64,000 bases of DNA from positions 124,001 to 188,000 of the forward strand of contig NZ_JAAMPU010000106.1 in the NCBI RefSeq assembly GCF_012911565.1, read 5' to 3'. The stretch's first letter is position 1. Every line of letters starts with the position of its first letter. The notes under the pieces are model-generated. The model did no database searches. It saw only the letters and a list, made by a program, of their open reading frames with translations, and was not told the DNA's origin. Positions 33,937 through 42,432 of this stretch are shown here, piece by piece. This stretch comes from Flavobacterium silvaticum (lineage in GTDB: Bacteria > Bacteroidota > Bacteroidia > Flavobacteriales > Flavobacteriaceae). Both the position numbers and the translations under genes were made by a program.

Positions 33937-35645
33937 ACCGCTACTGAATTTTGTTCCGATACTGCTTCTGCCTTGCCCGTTTGTTTTTCAACGAATTGAC
34001 CTAAAGCCAGGTATTTCTCGAATTTCTTCTGATAGATCGCAGCATTTTCCGGATTCGGATCGTATTCCACATCAAAACCGCGTCCCATGGCCTGCATGGC
34101 ATCTTCCACCGTCGGATAAATTCCGGCAACGACAGCCGCGAACATCGAAGCTCCAAGTGCGCACGTATGTTTGAATTGATGGATGCGGATTGGCATTCCT
34201 AATACATCGGCCATCATCTGCATGACAAAAGGCGATTTTTTGGCGACGCCTCCAATACCGATGATTCCTTTGACCGGAATTCCTTCTGAGATGAATCTGT
34301 CGACGATATTTTTGGCACCGAAACACGTAGCTTCTGCCAGGGCACGGAAAACTCTCGGTGCATCTGAACCCAAGCTCAAACCTGTAATGGCTCCTTTTAG
34401 CAATTGGTTCGCATCTGGCGTACGGCGGCCGTTGAACCAGTCGATTGCGAGTTCGTAGTTTCCGTCAACCGGAAGTGCGGCTGCTTGTTTGCTTAATTCA
34501 GGAATGATTTTTTCGGCCATTTCTTCTTTCAAGGCTTCGGCGGTCTTGGCATCGATGACCGCTGAATTTTCGAGAAGATTGTCTATCGGCCATGAAACCA
34601 GTTTTTTGAACCAGGCATAGGTATCGCCAAAGGCTGATTGCCCCGCTTCAAGCCCGATCATTCCCGGAATCACAGAACCATTGACCTGTCCGCAGATACC
34701 TCGAACGAGTTTATCCTGGATGTCACTTTCGGGTGCTACAAGAATATCGCACGTGGAAGTTCCCATTACTTTACTCAAATGATACGGCTCGATCTGTCCG
34801 CCGACCGCACCCATGTGCGCATCAAAAGCCCCGACACCAATTACTACTGTTTCAGGTAATCCGAGACGTGAAGCCCATTCCGGACTCAATGTTCCGGCAG
34901 CGACATCTGAAGCGAAAGTATCTTTGAATAATTTTCCGGTGATTCCAGTCAACAATGGATCGAGTTCCGAGAAGAAAGAATCCGGCGGCAAACCATCGAA
35001 TTCCTCAGCCCAAAGTGCTTTGTGTCCGGCCGCGCAGACAGAGCGTTTGATTTTAGTGACATCTGTCCCGCCCGTAAGCAAAAATGGAATCCAGTCGCAA
35101 TGCTCGACCCACGAATGCATGGCAGATCCAATCTCCGGAGCTACTCTAAGTGTACGCAGCAATTTGGCCCAGAACCATTCCGAAGAATAAATTCCGCCAA
35201 CATATTTGAGATAGTTTGTATTATATTTTGCAGCGTGCTCGTTGATTTCGGCAGCTTCAGCCGTGGCCGTGTGGTCTTTCCAGAGCACGAACATGGCATG
35301 CGGATTCGTTTCAAAACCAGGCGTAAGTGCCAGAGGCGTTCCTGTCGCATCAACCGCAACTGGAGTTGAACCGGTCGTATCTACTGAAATTCCTTTTACA
35401 TGGGCGGCAACATCGGCACCGCCTGCAAGCTGTATGCATTCTTTTATGGTCTGCTCCAACCCTTCGATATAATCGAGCGGATGCTGGCGGAACTGATTTT
35501 CTGCCGGCTTGCAGAATTCACCCTTTGCCCAGCGCGGATAATTATACACCGATGACGCGAGTTCACGCCCGTCTTTTGCGTCGATAATTACGGATCGGAC
35601 CGAATCTGATCCATAGTCTACACCAATCACATATTGGTTTTCCAT
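33933..35645 (-). CDS. araB: Ribulokinase
   Basis: FGGY-family kinase phosphorylating L-ribulose at O5. N-terminal phosphate-binding GVDYGSDSVRSVIIDA, the substrate region TTGSTPVAVD and HAMFVLWKDHTA, and C-terminal IGIGGVAKKSPFVMQMMADV identify AraB. The chosen ATG is 35645, matching the common MENQYVIGVDYG start; another ATG lies two codons upstream at 35651. It is the first gene of araB-araD-araA-symporter. The leader holds AGTGT-N7-ACACT at 35663-35679, a probable AraR operator 18 bases before the start. Confidence 0.96.
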   Translation of the reverse strand: MENQYVIGVDYGSDSVRSVIIDAKDGRELASSVYNYPRWAKGEFCKPAENQFRQHPLDYIEGLEQTIKECIQLAGGADVAAHVKGISVDTTGSTPVAVDATGTPLALTPGFETNPHAMFVLWKDHTATAEAAEINEHAAKYNTNYLKYVGGIYSSEWFWAKLLRTLRVAPEIGSAMHSWVEHCDWIPFLLTGGTDVTKIKRSVCAAGHKALWAEEFDGLPPDSFFSELDPLLTGITGKLFKDTFASDVAAGTLSPEWASRLGLPETVVIGVGAFDAHMGAVGGQIEPYHLSKVMGTSTCDILVAPESDIQDKLVRGICGQVNGSVIPGMIGLEAGQSAFGDTYAWFKKLVSWPIDNLLENSAVIDAKTAEALKEEMAEKIIPELSKQAAALPVDGNYELAIDWFNGRRTPDANQLLKGAITGLSLGSDAPRVFRALAEATCFGAKNIVDRFISEGIPVKGIIGIGGVAKKSPFVMQMMADVLGMPIRIHQFKHTCALGASMFAAVVAGIYPTVEDAMQAMGRGFDVEYDPNPENAAIYQKKFEKYLALGQFVEKQTGKAEAVSEQNSVAV

Positions 35646-35662
35646 CTGCATAAAAATTTATA

Positions 35663-35679
35663 AGTGTCAAAATAACACT
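35663..35679 (-). promoter_or_regulatory. Putative AraR operator in front of araB
   Basis: AGTGT, seven bases (CAAAATA), ACACT: perfect five-base arms. The same ARTGY-N7-ACAYW layout recurs at 37025, 56352 and 56417. No clean TAnnTTTG was found at the same spacing here. Confidence 0.6.
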
Positions 35680-35706
35680 AATATTTTGATAAAACCAAAT
35701 TCTCCC

Positions 35707-35738
35707 ATGATAAAAAATGTACATTTAACAATTATCAT
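35707..35738. promoter_or_regulatory. Second dyad in the araB-MFS divergent region
   Basis: ATGATAA (35707-35713) and TTATCAT (35732-35738) are perfect inverted arms; inside them lies the separate perfect palindrome AAATGTACATTT (35715-35726). Either might bind a regulator of the divergent pair; nothing identifies which. Confidence 0.4.
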
Positions 35739-35830
35739 CGTGATTTGCGTCAGAATAGACAATACTTCGAGCCTCGCTTTTGGGTTTTTCTGAAAATCAC
35801 GACCTTTGCCACCACTTCAAAAGCCCCAAA

Positions 35831-36967
35831 ATGACGCATGCCCCAAGAATTTACCGCGTTTCCGTTTCCATTCTTTTCTTTATGGCCGGTTTGTGTTTTG
35901 CAAGCTGGGCTTCGCGGATCGCAACCATACAACAAAAATTAGGACTTACCGAAGCTCAACTCGGACTGGTTTTGTTCGCGATTCCGGTCGGGTTAATGCT
36001 ATCGCTTCCGTTATCCGGATGGGCGGTTTCTAAAATCGGTAGTAAAAAAGTAGTTTCGGTTGCGCTTATCTTGTATGCCGTCATGTTGTTATGCCTCGGA
36101 TTAGCGCCGAATACGATGACGTTGATTGGCTGTCTCGTGATTTTCGGAATGGCGAGCAATGCCGTCAATATTTCGGTAAATACGCAAGCCGTGGCGACCG
36201 AAGTCCAATACGGACGACCAATCATGGCTTCATTCCATGGCTTATGGAGTCTCGCCGGTTTTGTTGGTGCCGGTTTCGGGACGCTGATGATTGGAAAAGG
36301 AATCGATCCTGTCCCCCATTTTTCAATTATCGCCGCCGTTTGTTTTGTCGCTGTTTTTGCATGCTGGACATTTTTGCACGACGACCGTGGCCCGAAAGAA
36401 ACCGGACCCGCATTCGTCAAACCCGATAAATCGCTGATCACACTCGGCCTCATCGCCTTTTGTTCGATGGTCGTCGAAGGTGCTATGTTCGACTGGAGCG
36501 TCATCTATTTCAAGAAAGTCGTGATGGCAGAAAAAGCCTGGATCGGTGCCGGTTATACTGCCGGTATGTGTTTCATGGCAGGCGGAAGATTCGTAGCCGA
36601 TAAATTCGCGGAACGTTTCGGTCTGAGAAAAACCCTGCAACTAAGCGGTTTACTAAGCCTTTGTGGGCTGTTGACCGTTGTGGTTTTCCCGACACTTTAC
36701 GCTTCCATATTCGGGTTTATGCTGATTGGAGCTGGAATTTCGTCAGTAGTTCCAATGGTATACAGCGCCGCCGGAAAATCGACAACAATGAAACCCGGAC
36801 CTGCGATTGCAGCCGTTTCTACCATTTCATTTACCGGATTTCTTGTCGGGCCACCTGTAATTGGGCTTTTGGCTGGTGCCTCTTCGCTTAAATTATCGTT
36901 CCTTTTCCTGGCGTTGATGGCCTTGTGTGTCATTATCTTTACAACGGCAGCTAAAAATCTGGACTGA
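35831..36967 (+). CDS. MFS transporter
   Basis: Major facilitator permease of 378 residues with twelve predicted hydrophobic segments. After TM1 comes FASWASRIATIQQKLGLTEAQLGLVLFA, and the loop after TM2 is WAVSKIGSKKVV, the MFS signature; the arrangement resembles YbjJ- and fucose/sugar-permease-like proteins. The frame is open to a TTG at 35780, but ATG 35831 begins at a normal cytoplasmic N-terminus. It is divergent from araBDA across about 185 bases containing the AraR-type operator, so sugar transport is plausible; the substrate is not visible. Confidence 0.82.
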   Translation: MTHAPRIYRVSVSILFFMAGLCFASWASRIATIQQKLGLTEAQLGLVLFAIPVGLMLSLPLSGWAVSKIGSKKVVSVALILYAVMLLCLGLAPNTMTLIGCLVIFGMASNAVNISVNTQAVATEVQYGRPIMASFHGLWSLAGFVGAGFGTLMIGKGIDPVPHFSIIAAVCFVAVFACWTFLHDDRGPKETGPAFVKPDKSLITLGLIAFCSMVVEGAMFDWSVIYFKKVVMAEKAWIGAGYTAGMCFMAGGRFVADKFAERFGLRKTLQLSGLLSLCGLLTVVVFPTLYASIFGFMLIGAGISSVVPMVYSAAGKSTTMKPGPAIAAVSTISFTGFLVGPPVIGLLAGASSLKLSFLFLALMALCVIIFTTAAKNLD

Positions 36968-37014
36968 TTTGAGTCAATCAGGCGAAATCGTTTTCATTTT
37001 AAAATCTGTTTTCA

Positions 37015-37041
37015 TACATTTATAAATGTAAACTAAACACT
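37015..37041 (+). promoter_or_regulatory. GH97 promoter with overlapping putative AraR operator
   Basis: TACATTTA (37015-37022) is a near-match to TAnnTTTG. Two bases later AATGT-AAACTAA-ACACT (37025-37041) gives the ARTGY-N7-ACAYW dyad, ending four bases before the ATG. The same two-base spacing is found in front of susC. Confidence 0.6.
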
Positions 37042-37045
37042 TAAA

Positions 37046-38962
37046 ATGATCCGTTTATCTTATCTCCTCTTCTTAATCGCATCGGCACCACTATCTGCCC
37101 AAAAAACGGCAGCCGTCACCAGTCCGGACAAATCCATTGAAGTAAAATTCGGGCTTACCAAAAAAGGCAATCCGTACTATATGGTTTCAAAATCCGGGAC
37201 CAAAGTAATCGATACATCGGCTCTCGGCCTGGTTCGCAAAGACGATGACTTTTCTACCGGATTGTCCGTCCAGTCTACATCGGGCACTTCATCTGTATCT
37301 GATTCCTACACCATGCTGCAGGGGAAAAAGAGCGAGATTTGGTACAGGGCCAACCAACGCCAACTGACACTGACCAATAAAAACGGACAACTTTTCGAAA
37401 TCATATTCAATGTTTCCGATGACGGATTCGCCTTTAAATACCGTTTCCCGGAAACCACATCGGACAAAAAAATAATTACCGAAGAAAAATCTTCATTCCG
37501 TTTTGCATCAGGAACCAAAGGCTGGCTGCAACCTATGTCTGTAGCAAAATCAGGCTGGGAACAATGCAATCCGGCATACGAAGAATATTACGACATGGAA
37601 ACGCCGATTGAAAAACAGCCCGCCTTAGGCCAGGGTTGGGTGTATCCGGCACTTTTCCAATCGAACGGAATCTGGGTTTCAGTTACCGAAGCCGGACTTG
37701 GACGAAACTATTGTGGTACGCATTTAAAATATGACGAAGCCACAAAATCAGTTCGCATCGTATTTCCACAAACGTTGGAACGAACTGCACCCGATGCCGC
37801 TTTGGAACCGGAAGGAACCTTGCCGTTGTCGTCTCCATGGCGTGTAGTGGGAATCGGAAACCTTGAAACCATCGCCAATTCCACGCTTGGGACAGATCTG
37901 GCAGATAAATCCGTCGCTAAAAACACCGATTTCATCAAGCCCGGGATCGCCTCGTGGAGCTGGGCACTTTTGAAAGACGATTCGGTGAATTACGATACCA
38001 CGAAACAATTCATCGATTACGCCTCGCAGATGAACTGGCTGTATTGTCTGGTCGATGCCGATTGGGACAGACGCATCGGCCTGGACAAAATCAAGGAACT
38101 GATCGCTTACGCCAAAGGCAAAAACGTGAAACTGATCCTGTGGTATAATTCGGCCGGAAGCTGGAATACGGTAAAATATACGCCGAAAGACAAATTCCTG
38201 ACCGCAGAAAGTCGCGATAAGGAATTCCAGCTATTGTCCGATATGGGCATTGCAGGTGTAAAGATCGACTTCTTCGGAGGCGACGGACAGTCTATGATTT
38301 CGTATTACCACGACATCCTTGAATCGGCACTAAAGCATAAAATTCTGGTCAATTTCCATGGAGCTACATTGCCGCGCGGCTGGCAACGCACCTATCCGAA
38401 CCTGATGACAGCCGAAGCAATCAAAGGCTTCGAGTTCATTACGTTCTTTCAGGAAGTGGCTGATTTGGCCCCGGGTCATATGGCGATGCTTCCGTTCGGA
38501 CGCAATTTGTACGACCCGATGGATTTTACGCCGATGTCGCTCGACAAAATCCCGAACATCAACCGTCGCTCCACCACTGCTTTTGAATTGGCTTTACCCA
38601 CGTTGTTCCTTTCAGGCATCCAACATTTAGCCGAGATTCCGGAAGGCATGGCCAAACAGCCAAAGTATGTCATCGATTATTTAAAAGACATCCCGACGGC
38701 CTGGGACGAATCGAAATACCTGGCGGGCTTTCCGGGTAAGGATGCCATTTTCGCCAGAAGAAAAGGAAATGTGTGGTTTATTACGGGAATCAATGGCGAA
38801 AACAAACCCAAGTCGTTCGAACTTGACCTGTCGTTCGTAAAAGCTACCGAAGGTTTTATGATTACCGACGGCAAGAACGGGAAAGTAGTGGAATCTAAAG
38901 TAAAAGCCGGAAAAGTGAACGTAGACCTGAAGGCATTTGGCGGATTTGTGATGAAGTTTTAG
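37046..38962 (+). CDS. Glycoside hydrolase family 97, retaining type
   Basis: Periplasmic glycosidase of 638 residues with signal peptide MIRLSYLLFLIASAPLSAQ. The GH97 N-terminal beta domain is followed by the barrel: SWSWALLKDDSVNYD (about 303-317), WLYCLVDADWD, and AGVKIDFFGGDGQ where Asp408 corresponds to the nucleophile of retaining GH97 enzymes (Asp415 of BT1871), in contrast to inverting SusB types. Known retaining members are alpha-galactosidases and beta-L-arabinopyranosidases; context favours a pectic side-chain substrate. It has its own promoter with an AraR-type dyad, and converges with the arabinan operon. Confidence 0.9.
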   Translation: MIRLSYLLFLIASAPLSAQKTAAVTSPDKSIEVKFGLTKKGNPYYMVSKSGTKVIDTSALGLVRKDDDFSTGLSVQSTSGTSSVSDSYTMLQGKKSEIWYRANQRQLTLTNKNGQLFEIIFNVSDDGFAFKYRFPETTSDKKIITEEKSSFRFASGTKGWLQPMSVAKSGWEQCNPAYEEYYDMETPIEKQPALGQGWVYPALFQSNGIWVSVTEAGLGRNYCGTHLKYDEATKSVRIVFPQTLERTAPDAALEPEGTLPLSSPWRVVGIGNLETIANSTLGTDLADKSVAKNTDFIKPGIASWSWALLKDDSVNYDTTKQFIDYASQMNWLYCLVDADWDRRIGLDKIKELIAYAKGKNVKLILWYNSAGSWNTVKYTPKDKFLTAESRDKEFQLLSDMGIAGVKIDFFGGDGQSMISYYHDILESALKHKILVNFHGATLPRGWQRTYPNLMTAEAIKGFEFITFFQEVADLAPGHMAMLPFGRNLYDPMDFTPMSLDKIPNINRRSTTAFELALPTLFLSGIQHLAEIPEGMAKQPKYVIDYLKDIPTAWDESKYLAGFPGKDAIFARRKGNVWFITGINGENKPKSFELDLSFVKATEGFMITDGKNGKVVESKVKAGKVNVDLKAFGGFVMKF

Positions 38963-39086
38963 GGAAACCATTCGCAAGAGATTCAACAAAGGTTCAATGA
39001 GCTTTGAGGTTTCAAGGAACCTTCGAAATATGTCAGGCGAACAAGAGCCGGCGTGTTTACCTTATCAAAAAGCAAAACCGGCACTA

Positions 39087-39128
39087 TTGTTTACAAATGT
39101 TGTGTTTACAGATTTTTGTAAACAGAAA
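39087..39128 (-). repeat. 42-bp repeat with three GTTTAC/GTAAAC boxes, copy 2 (inverted)
   Basis: Reverse complement of 22503-22544 at 40 of 42 positions; the two differences are adjacent (GC versus AA). It lies between the GH97 stop and the shared terminator. Confidence 0.8.
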
Positions 39129-39175
39129 AAACGGAAACGGGTTAGCATGACCGGAAGTAAATTCATGTCAAAAAA

Positions 39176-39202
39176 AAAAAGCCGGTCTTATACCGGCTTT
39201 TT
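39176..39202. terminator. Bidirectional terminator between GH97 and the arabinan operon
   Basis: AAAAAGCCGGT (39176-39186) and ACCGGCTTTTT (39192-39202), 11-bp perfect stem with five-base loop, serving both converging transcripts. Confidence 0.87.
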
Positions 39203-39228
39203 CAAAATCAACTATAACTAACCCTAAC

Positions 39229-40401
39229 TTACTTTACAGAAAACTTATAAACGGTTTTGGTATGGTATTTTTCTCCCGGATTCAAAGTTGTCGTAGGAAA
39301 CTTTGGTTCATTCGGCGAATCCGGATAATGTTGCGTCTCTAAACAAAGACCGGAACGCTTCTCGTATTTCCCGCCGTTCTTGCTGGCTTTTGTACCATCG
39401 AGGAAATTCCCGCTGTAGAACTGGATGCTCGGCTGATCCGTAAATACCTGCATATATCGGCCGGAAGCCTTGTGGTATAACGCACCCACTTCGCGAAGTT
39501 CCTTGGACGCATCGGTGAAAACCCAGCAATGATCATATCCCTGTCCTTTTTTGAGTTGGTCGTCGGCAGCATTGATATCCTTCCCGATTTGCTTCAGCGT
39601 CGTAAAATCGAACGGCGTTCCGGCAACGGCTTTCAATTCGCCGGTTGGAATAAGGGTTGCATCTACAGGCAACATTTTGTCTGCTTTCAGTTCGAGTTCA
39701 TGATCCAGGATTGTTTTGAAATCACCCGATAAATTGAAATAAGAATGTTGCGTGAGATTCACGATCGTCTTCTTATCCGTTTCGGCATCGTATGTAATTT
39801 CCAGCGCGTTGTCGTCTGTCAAGGTGTAAATTACAGCCGTGGTCAGATTGCCCGGATAACCTTCTTCCCCATCTTTTGAGGTGTATGAAAGCCGGATCGA
39901 TGGCATTCCGTCGGTAGCCGCATCGGCCGTCCAGACTCTTTTGTCGAACCCTTTTCCACCGTGAAGCGAATTCGGGCCATCGTTTACCGTCAACTGATAC
40001 GGCTTTCCGTCGAGAGAGAATTTCCCTTTGGCAATGCGGTTTCCGTAACGTCCGATGATCGCACCAAAGAAATACGGGTTTCCGTTGAAATAATCGTCGG
40101 CTTTGGTATATCCCAGAACGATATCCTGGTATTTTCCATCTTTATCCGGCGCTGTCAGAGACGTGATGATTCCGCCGAAAGTAATCACTTCCATCGTCAT
40201 CCCGTTTTTGTTCTTGAGGGTGTATTTTTCAATTTTGGTTCCGTCGGCCATGGTCGCATAATCTGACTTGGTCACGGCATCTGTCGCCATGTTGTCTTTA
40301 ATCACTGTTGTACTGGTTTTTTCGATTTTCACTTCCTTTTTGCAGGCCGTAAAAGATGCGGCAGCGAACAGGAACAGAATGCTCTTTTTAATTGTGTTCA
40401 T
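39229..40401 (-). CDS. Aldose 1-epimerase (exported lipoprotein form)
   Basis: Mutarotase of 390 residues that interconverts alpha and beta anomers of sugars such as arabinose or galactose. The N-terminus MNTIKKSILFLFAAASFTAC has a lipobox (Cys20), placing it in the envelope. Family motifs: NSLHGGKGFDKRVW (about 145-158), LTQHSYFNLSG with the catalytic His of the galactose mutarotase family, and ETQHYPDSPNEPKFP near the C-terminus. It is the last gene of the long arabinan operon, ahead of a bidirectional terminator; it would speed conversion of anomers released by retaining hydrolases before uptake. Confidence 0.92.
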   Translation of the reverse strand: MNTIKKSILFLFAAASFTACKKEVKIEKTSTTVIKDNMATDAVTKSDYATMADGTKIEKYTLKNKNGMTMEVITFGGIITSLTAPDKDGKYQDIVLGYTKADDYFNGNPYFFGAIIGRYGNRIAKGKFSLDGKPYQLTVNDGPNSLHGGKGFDKRVWTADAATDGMPSIRLSYTSKDGEEGYPGNLTTAVIYTLTDDNALEITYDAETDKKTIVNLTQHSYFNLSGDFKTILDHELELKADKMLPVDATLIPTGELKAVAGTPFDFTTLKQIGKDINAADDQLKKGQGYDHCWVFTDASKELREVGALYHKASGRYMQVFTDQPSIQFYSGNFLDGTKASKNGGKYEKRSGLCLETQHYPDSPNEPKFPTTTLNPGEKYHTKTVYKFSVK

Positions 40402-40407
40402 AGGTTC

Positions 40408-42363
40408 TTATTTAATTTTTGCGCGCACGACGACCATGGAATAAGCCGGAACGCCGATGTTAAGGTTTTTACCCGACGCCTTGATTTCAGAGGTTTTAGG
40501 CGCAAGGGTTTCAGATGTAAAGCTGTTTTCAGACGACAAGTTAGTATTTCCCAACGTAGTTTGCGTCGCTGTTCCGGACAATGTTTTTCCTTTCAGATTG
40601 ATGTCTGATGTCTGCGCCGATGCCGTCGTGTTGACGATCTTCACAATGACTTCATTGGTTTTCTTATCAACGACAGCCGTTGCGAACATCCCGTTCTTTC
40701 CGGTCACAGGTTTCCCGCCATCGTTGATTGAAATCAGGTCTGTTCCCGGATTGTTCGAATACAATTGCTGCACATAATAATTCGGTGTCTTGTAAGATTC
40801 GAGGCTGTTGAACCAAATCAGATCCGGCGTCCATTGCCAACCTTCGGCGTGGGCGAAAAGCGGTGCATACGAACACATGTTGACCACTTCTGCATTGCGT
40901 TCCAGACCTGTCATGAAAGCAGCTTCGGCCAAAGCACAATCCCAATTATTCTTGTTGTCCGGACTTGCGATGGCGACACTTTGGGCAGCATATTCGCCGG
41001 CAAAAACTTTAGGCCCTTTGCGGTCGTATTGGTCGTAACGCGTCGCGTTGTCTTTGAACCACTGCGGATTGTTGTAGTAATGTTCGTCTACGATCTGGGC
41101 TTTCATGTCTTTGAGTTGCTTCCAGCCGTAATCGAAATATTCGCCGTTCGGGAACGGGCCGCTTCCGGATACGATGGTGATATTCGGATATTTTCCGTGG
41201 ATGGCTTTCTCGAAGACTTTGTACCGCTCGAAATAATCCGGGCCCCATTGTTCGTTCCCGACCCCGATGAACTTTAAGTCGAAGGTTTTCGGATGCCCCA
41301 TATCGGAACGCAACTTGCCCCATTTGGTAGAAACGTCTCCATTCGCGAATTCAATCAAATCCAAAGCATCCTGGACATACGGATCGATGTCGTGCATTTC
41401 GACCAATTCACCTGTATTGAACTGACATGCCATTCCGCAGCTCAGGATAGGAAGCGGTGATGCACCCAAATCTTCAGCCAATTGGAAATATTCATAAAAT
41501 CCGAGCCCGAATGTCTGGTAATAATCCGGAGCCGGACGGTGTTTGAATTCTTTATTCCATCGGTTGACGAGCAACTCGCGATCATCAACTTTCCCTACTG
41601 ATTTTTTCCATTGGTAACGCTCTTCGAGTATTCTGCCTTCTACGATGCAGCCGCCCGGAAAACGAAGAAATCCTGGTTTCAGATCGTATAATTTCTGAAC
41701 TAAATCTTTTCGCAATCCGCCTTTACGGCCTTTCCAGGTGTCTTGCGGAAACATCGAAACCATGTCAAGCAACACGGAACCTTTACCTGAAAATGTCACT
41801 TTCAGTTTCGCTTTGGCTTCGGTTTTTGTCGCCTTGATAACGGTAGGATATTGTTTCCAGTCTTTTGAAGCCAATGTTACAGCCGATTCGCCAATTGAAT
41901 TTCCGGCCGCATCGATCAGCTGGAATCTGACTTCGGAAATATTTCCCTGTGCCTTCGCAGCCCAAACACTGACATCGTAACTCGCACCGGCCTTGATGCC
42001 CATGCCAAAGAAGCCTTCGTTTACCAGGCTGTAACCAGAGTCATTGTTGACATCAACGCGAATGTAGTTTTTGTTGGTCTTGCTGTCGTCACGCACCACT
42101 GTCGCATAACCCGATTTTTCATTGAGTGAATGCCTGTCGCTTCCCGGTTGGTCCCAACCCATGAGTGGCGTGTCGAATTCAAACGAACGGTTTTTTACGA
42201 GTTCGGCGTACAATCCGCCATCTGCGCCATAATTGATGTCTTCAAAGAAAATCCCGTACATCGTGGGTTGTATCTTGACACCTGTATCTTTGAAATCAAG
42301 TGTATATTTATTTTGTGCCGAAAGGCTTCCGGCCAGTAAAAGTGCAATTACGAGATATTTCAT
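40408..42363 (-). CDS. GH51 alpha-L-arabinofuranosidase (with N-terminal CBM-like region)
   Basis: Secreted or periplasmic enzyme of 651 residues, signal peptide MKYLVIALLLAGSLSAQ. Residues about 60-205 form a beta-sandwich like a CBM4/9-type domain; the GH51 barrel follows with acid/base Glu371 (GVGNEQWGPDY) and nucleophile Glu457 (VFAGEYAAQS), and PGGCIVEG near 237-244. It removes terminal L-arabinofuranose from arabinan side chains. It follows the GH127 gene with 69 bases between, a gap holding tandem GTTAAC-type motifs, and precedes the epimerase by six bases. Confidence 0.9.
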   Translation of the reverse strand: MKYLVIALLLAGSLSAQNKYTLDFKDTGVKIQPTMYGIFFEDINYGADGGLYAELVKNRSFEFDTPLMGWDQPGSDRHSLNEKSGYATVVRDDSKTNKNYIRVDVNNDSGYSLVNEGFFGMGIKAGASYDVSVWAAKAQGNISEVRFQLIDAAGNSIGESAVTLASKDWKQYPTVIKATKTEAKAKLKVTFSGKGSVLLDMVSMFPQDTWKGRKGGLRKDLVQKLYDLKPGFLRFPGGCIVEGRILEERYQWKKSVGKVDDRELLVNRWNKEFKHRPAPDYYQTFGLGFYEYFQLAEDLGASPLPILSCGMACQFNTGELVEMHDIDPYVQDALDLIEFANGDVSTKWGKLRSDMGHPKTFDLKFIGVGNEQWGPDYFERYKVFEKAIHGKYPNITIVSGSGPFPNGEYFDYGWKQLKDMKAQIVDEHYYNNPQWFKDNATRYDQYDRKGPKVFAGEYAAQSVAIASPDNKNNWDCALAEAAFMTGLERNAEVVNMCSYAPLFAHAEGWQWTPDLIWFNSLESYKTPNYYVQQLYSNNPGTDLISINDGGKPVTGKNGMFATAVVDKKTNEVIVKIVNTTASAQTSDINLKGKTLSGTATQTTLGNTNLSSENSFTSETLAPKTSEIKASGKNLNIGVPAYSMVVVRAKIK

Positions 42364-42432
42364 TGTTTAGTATGTAGTTATTGTTTGTTCACCCAATATT
42401 TCAACTGTTAACCGTTATCCGTTAACTGTTAA

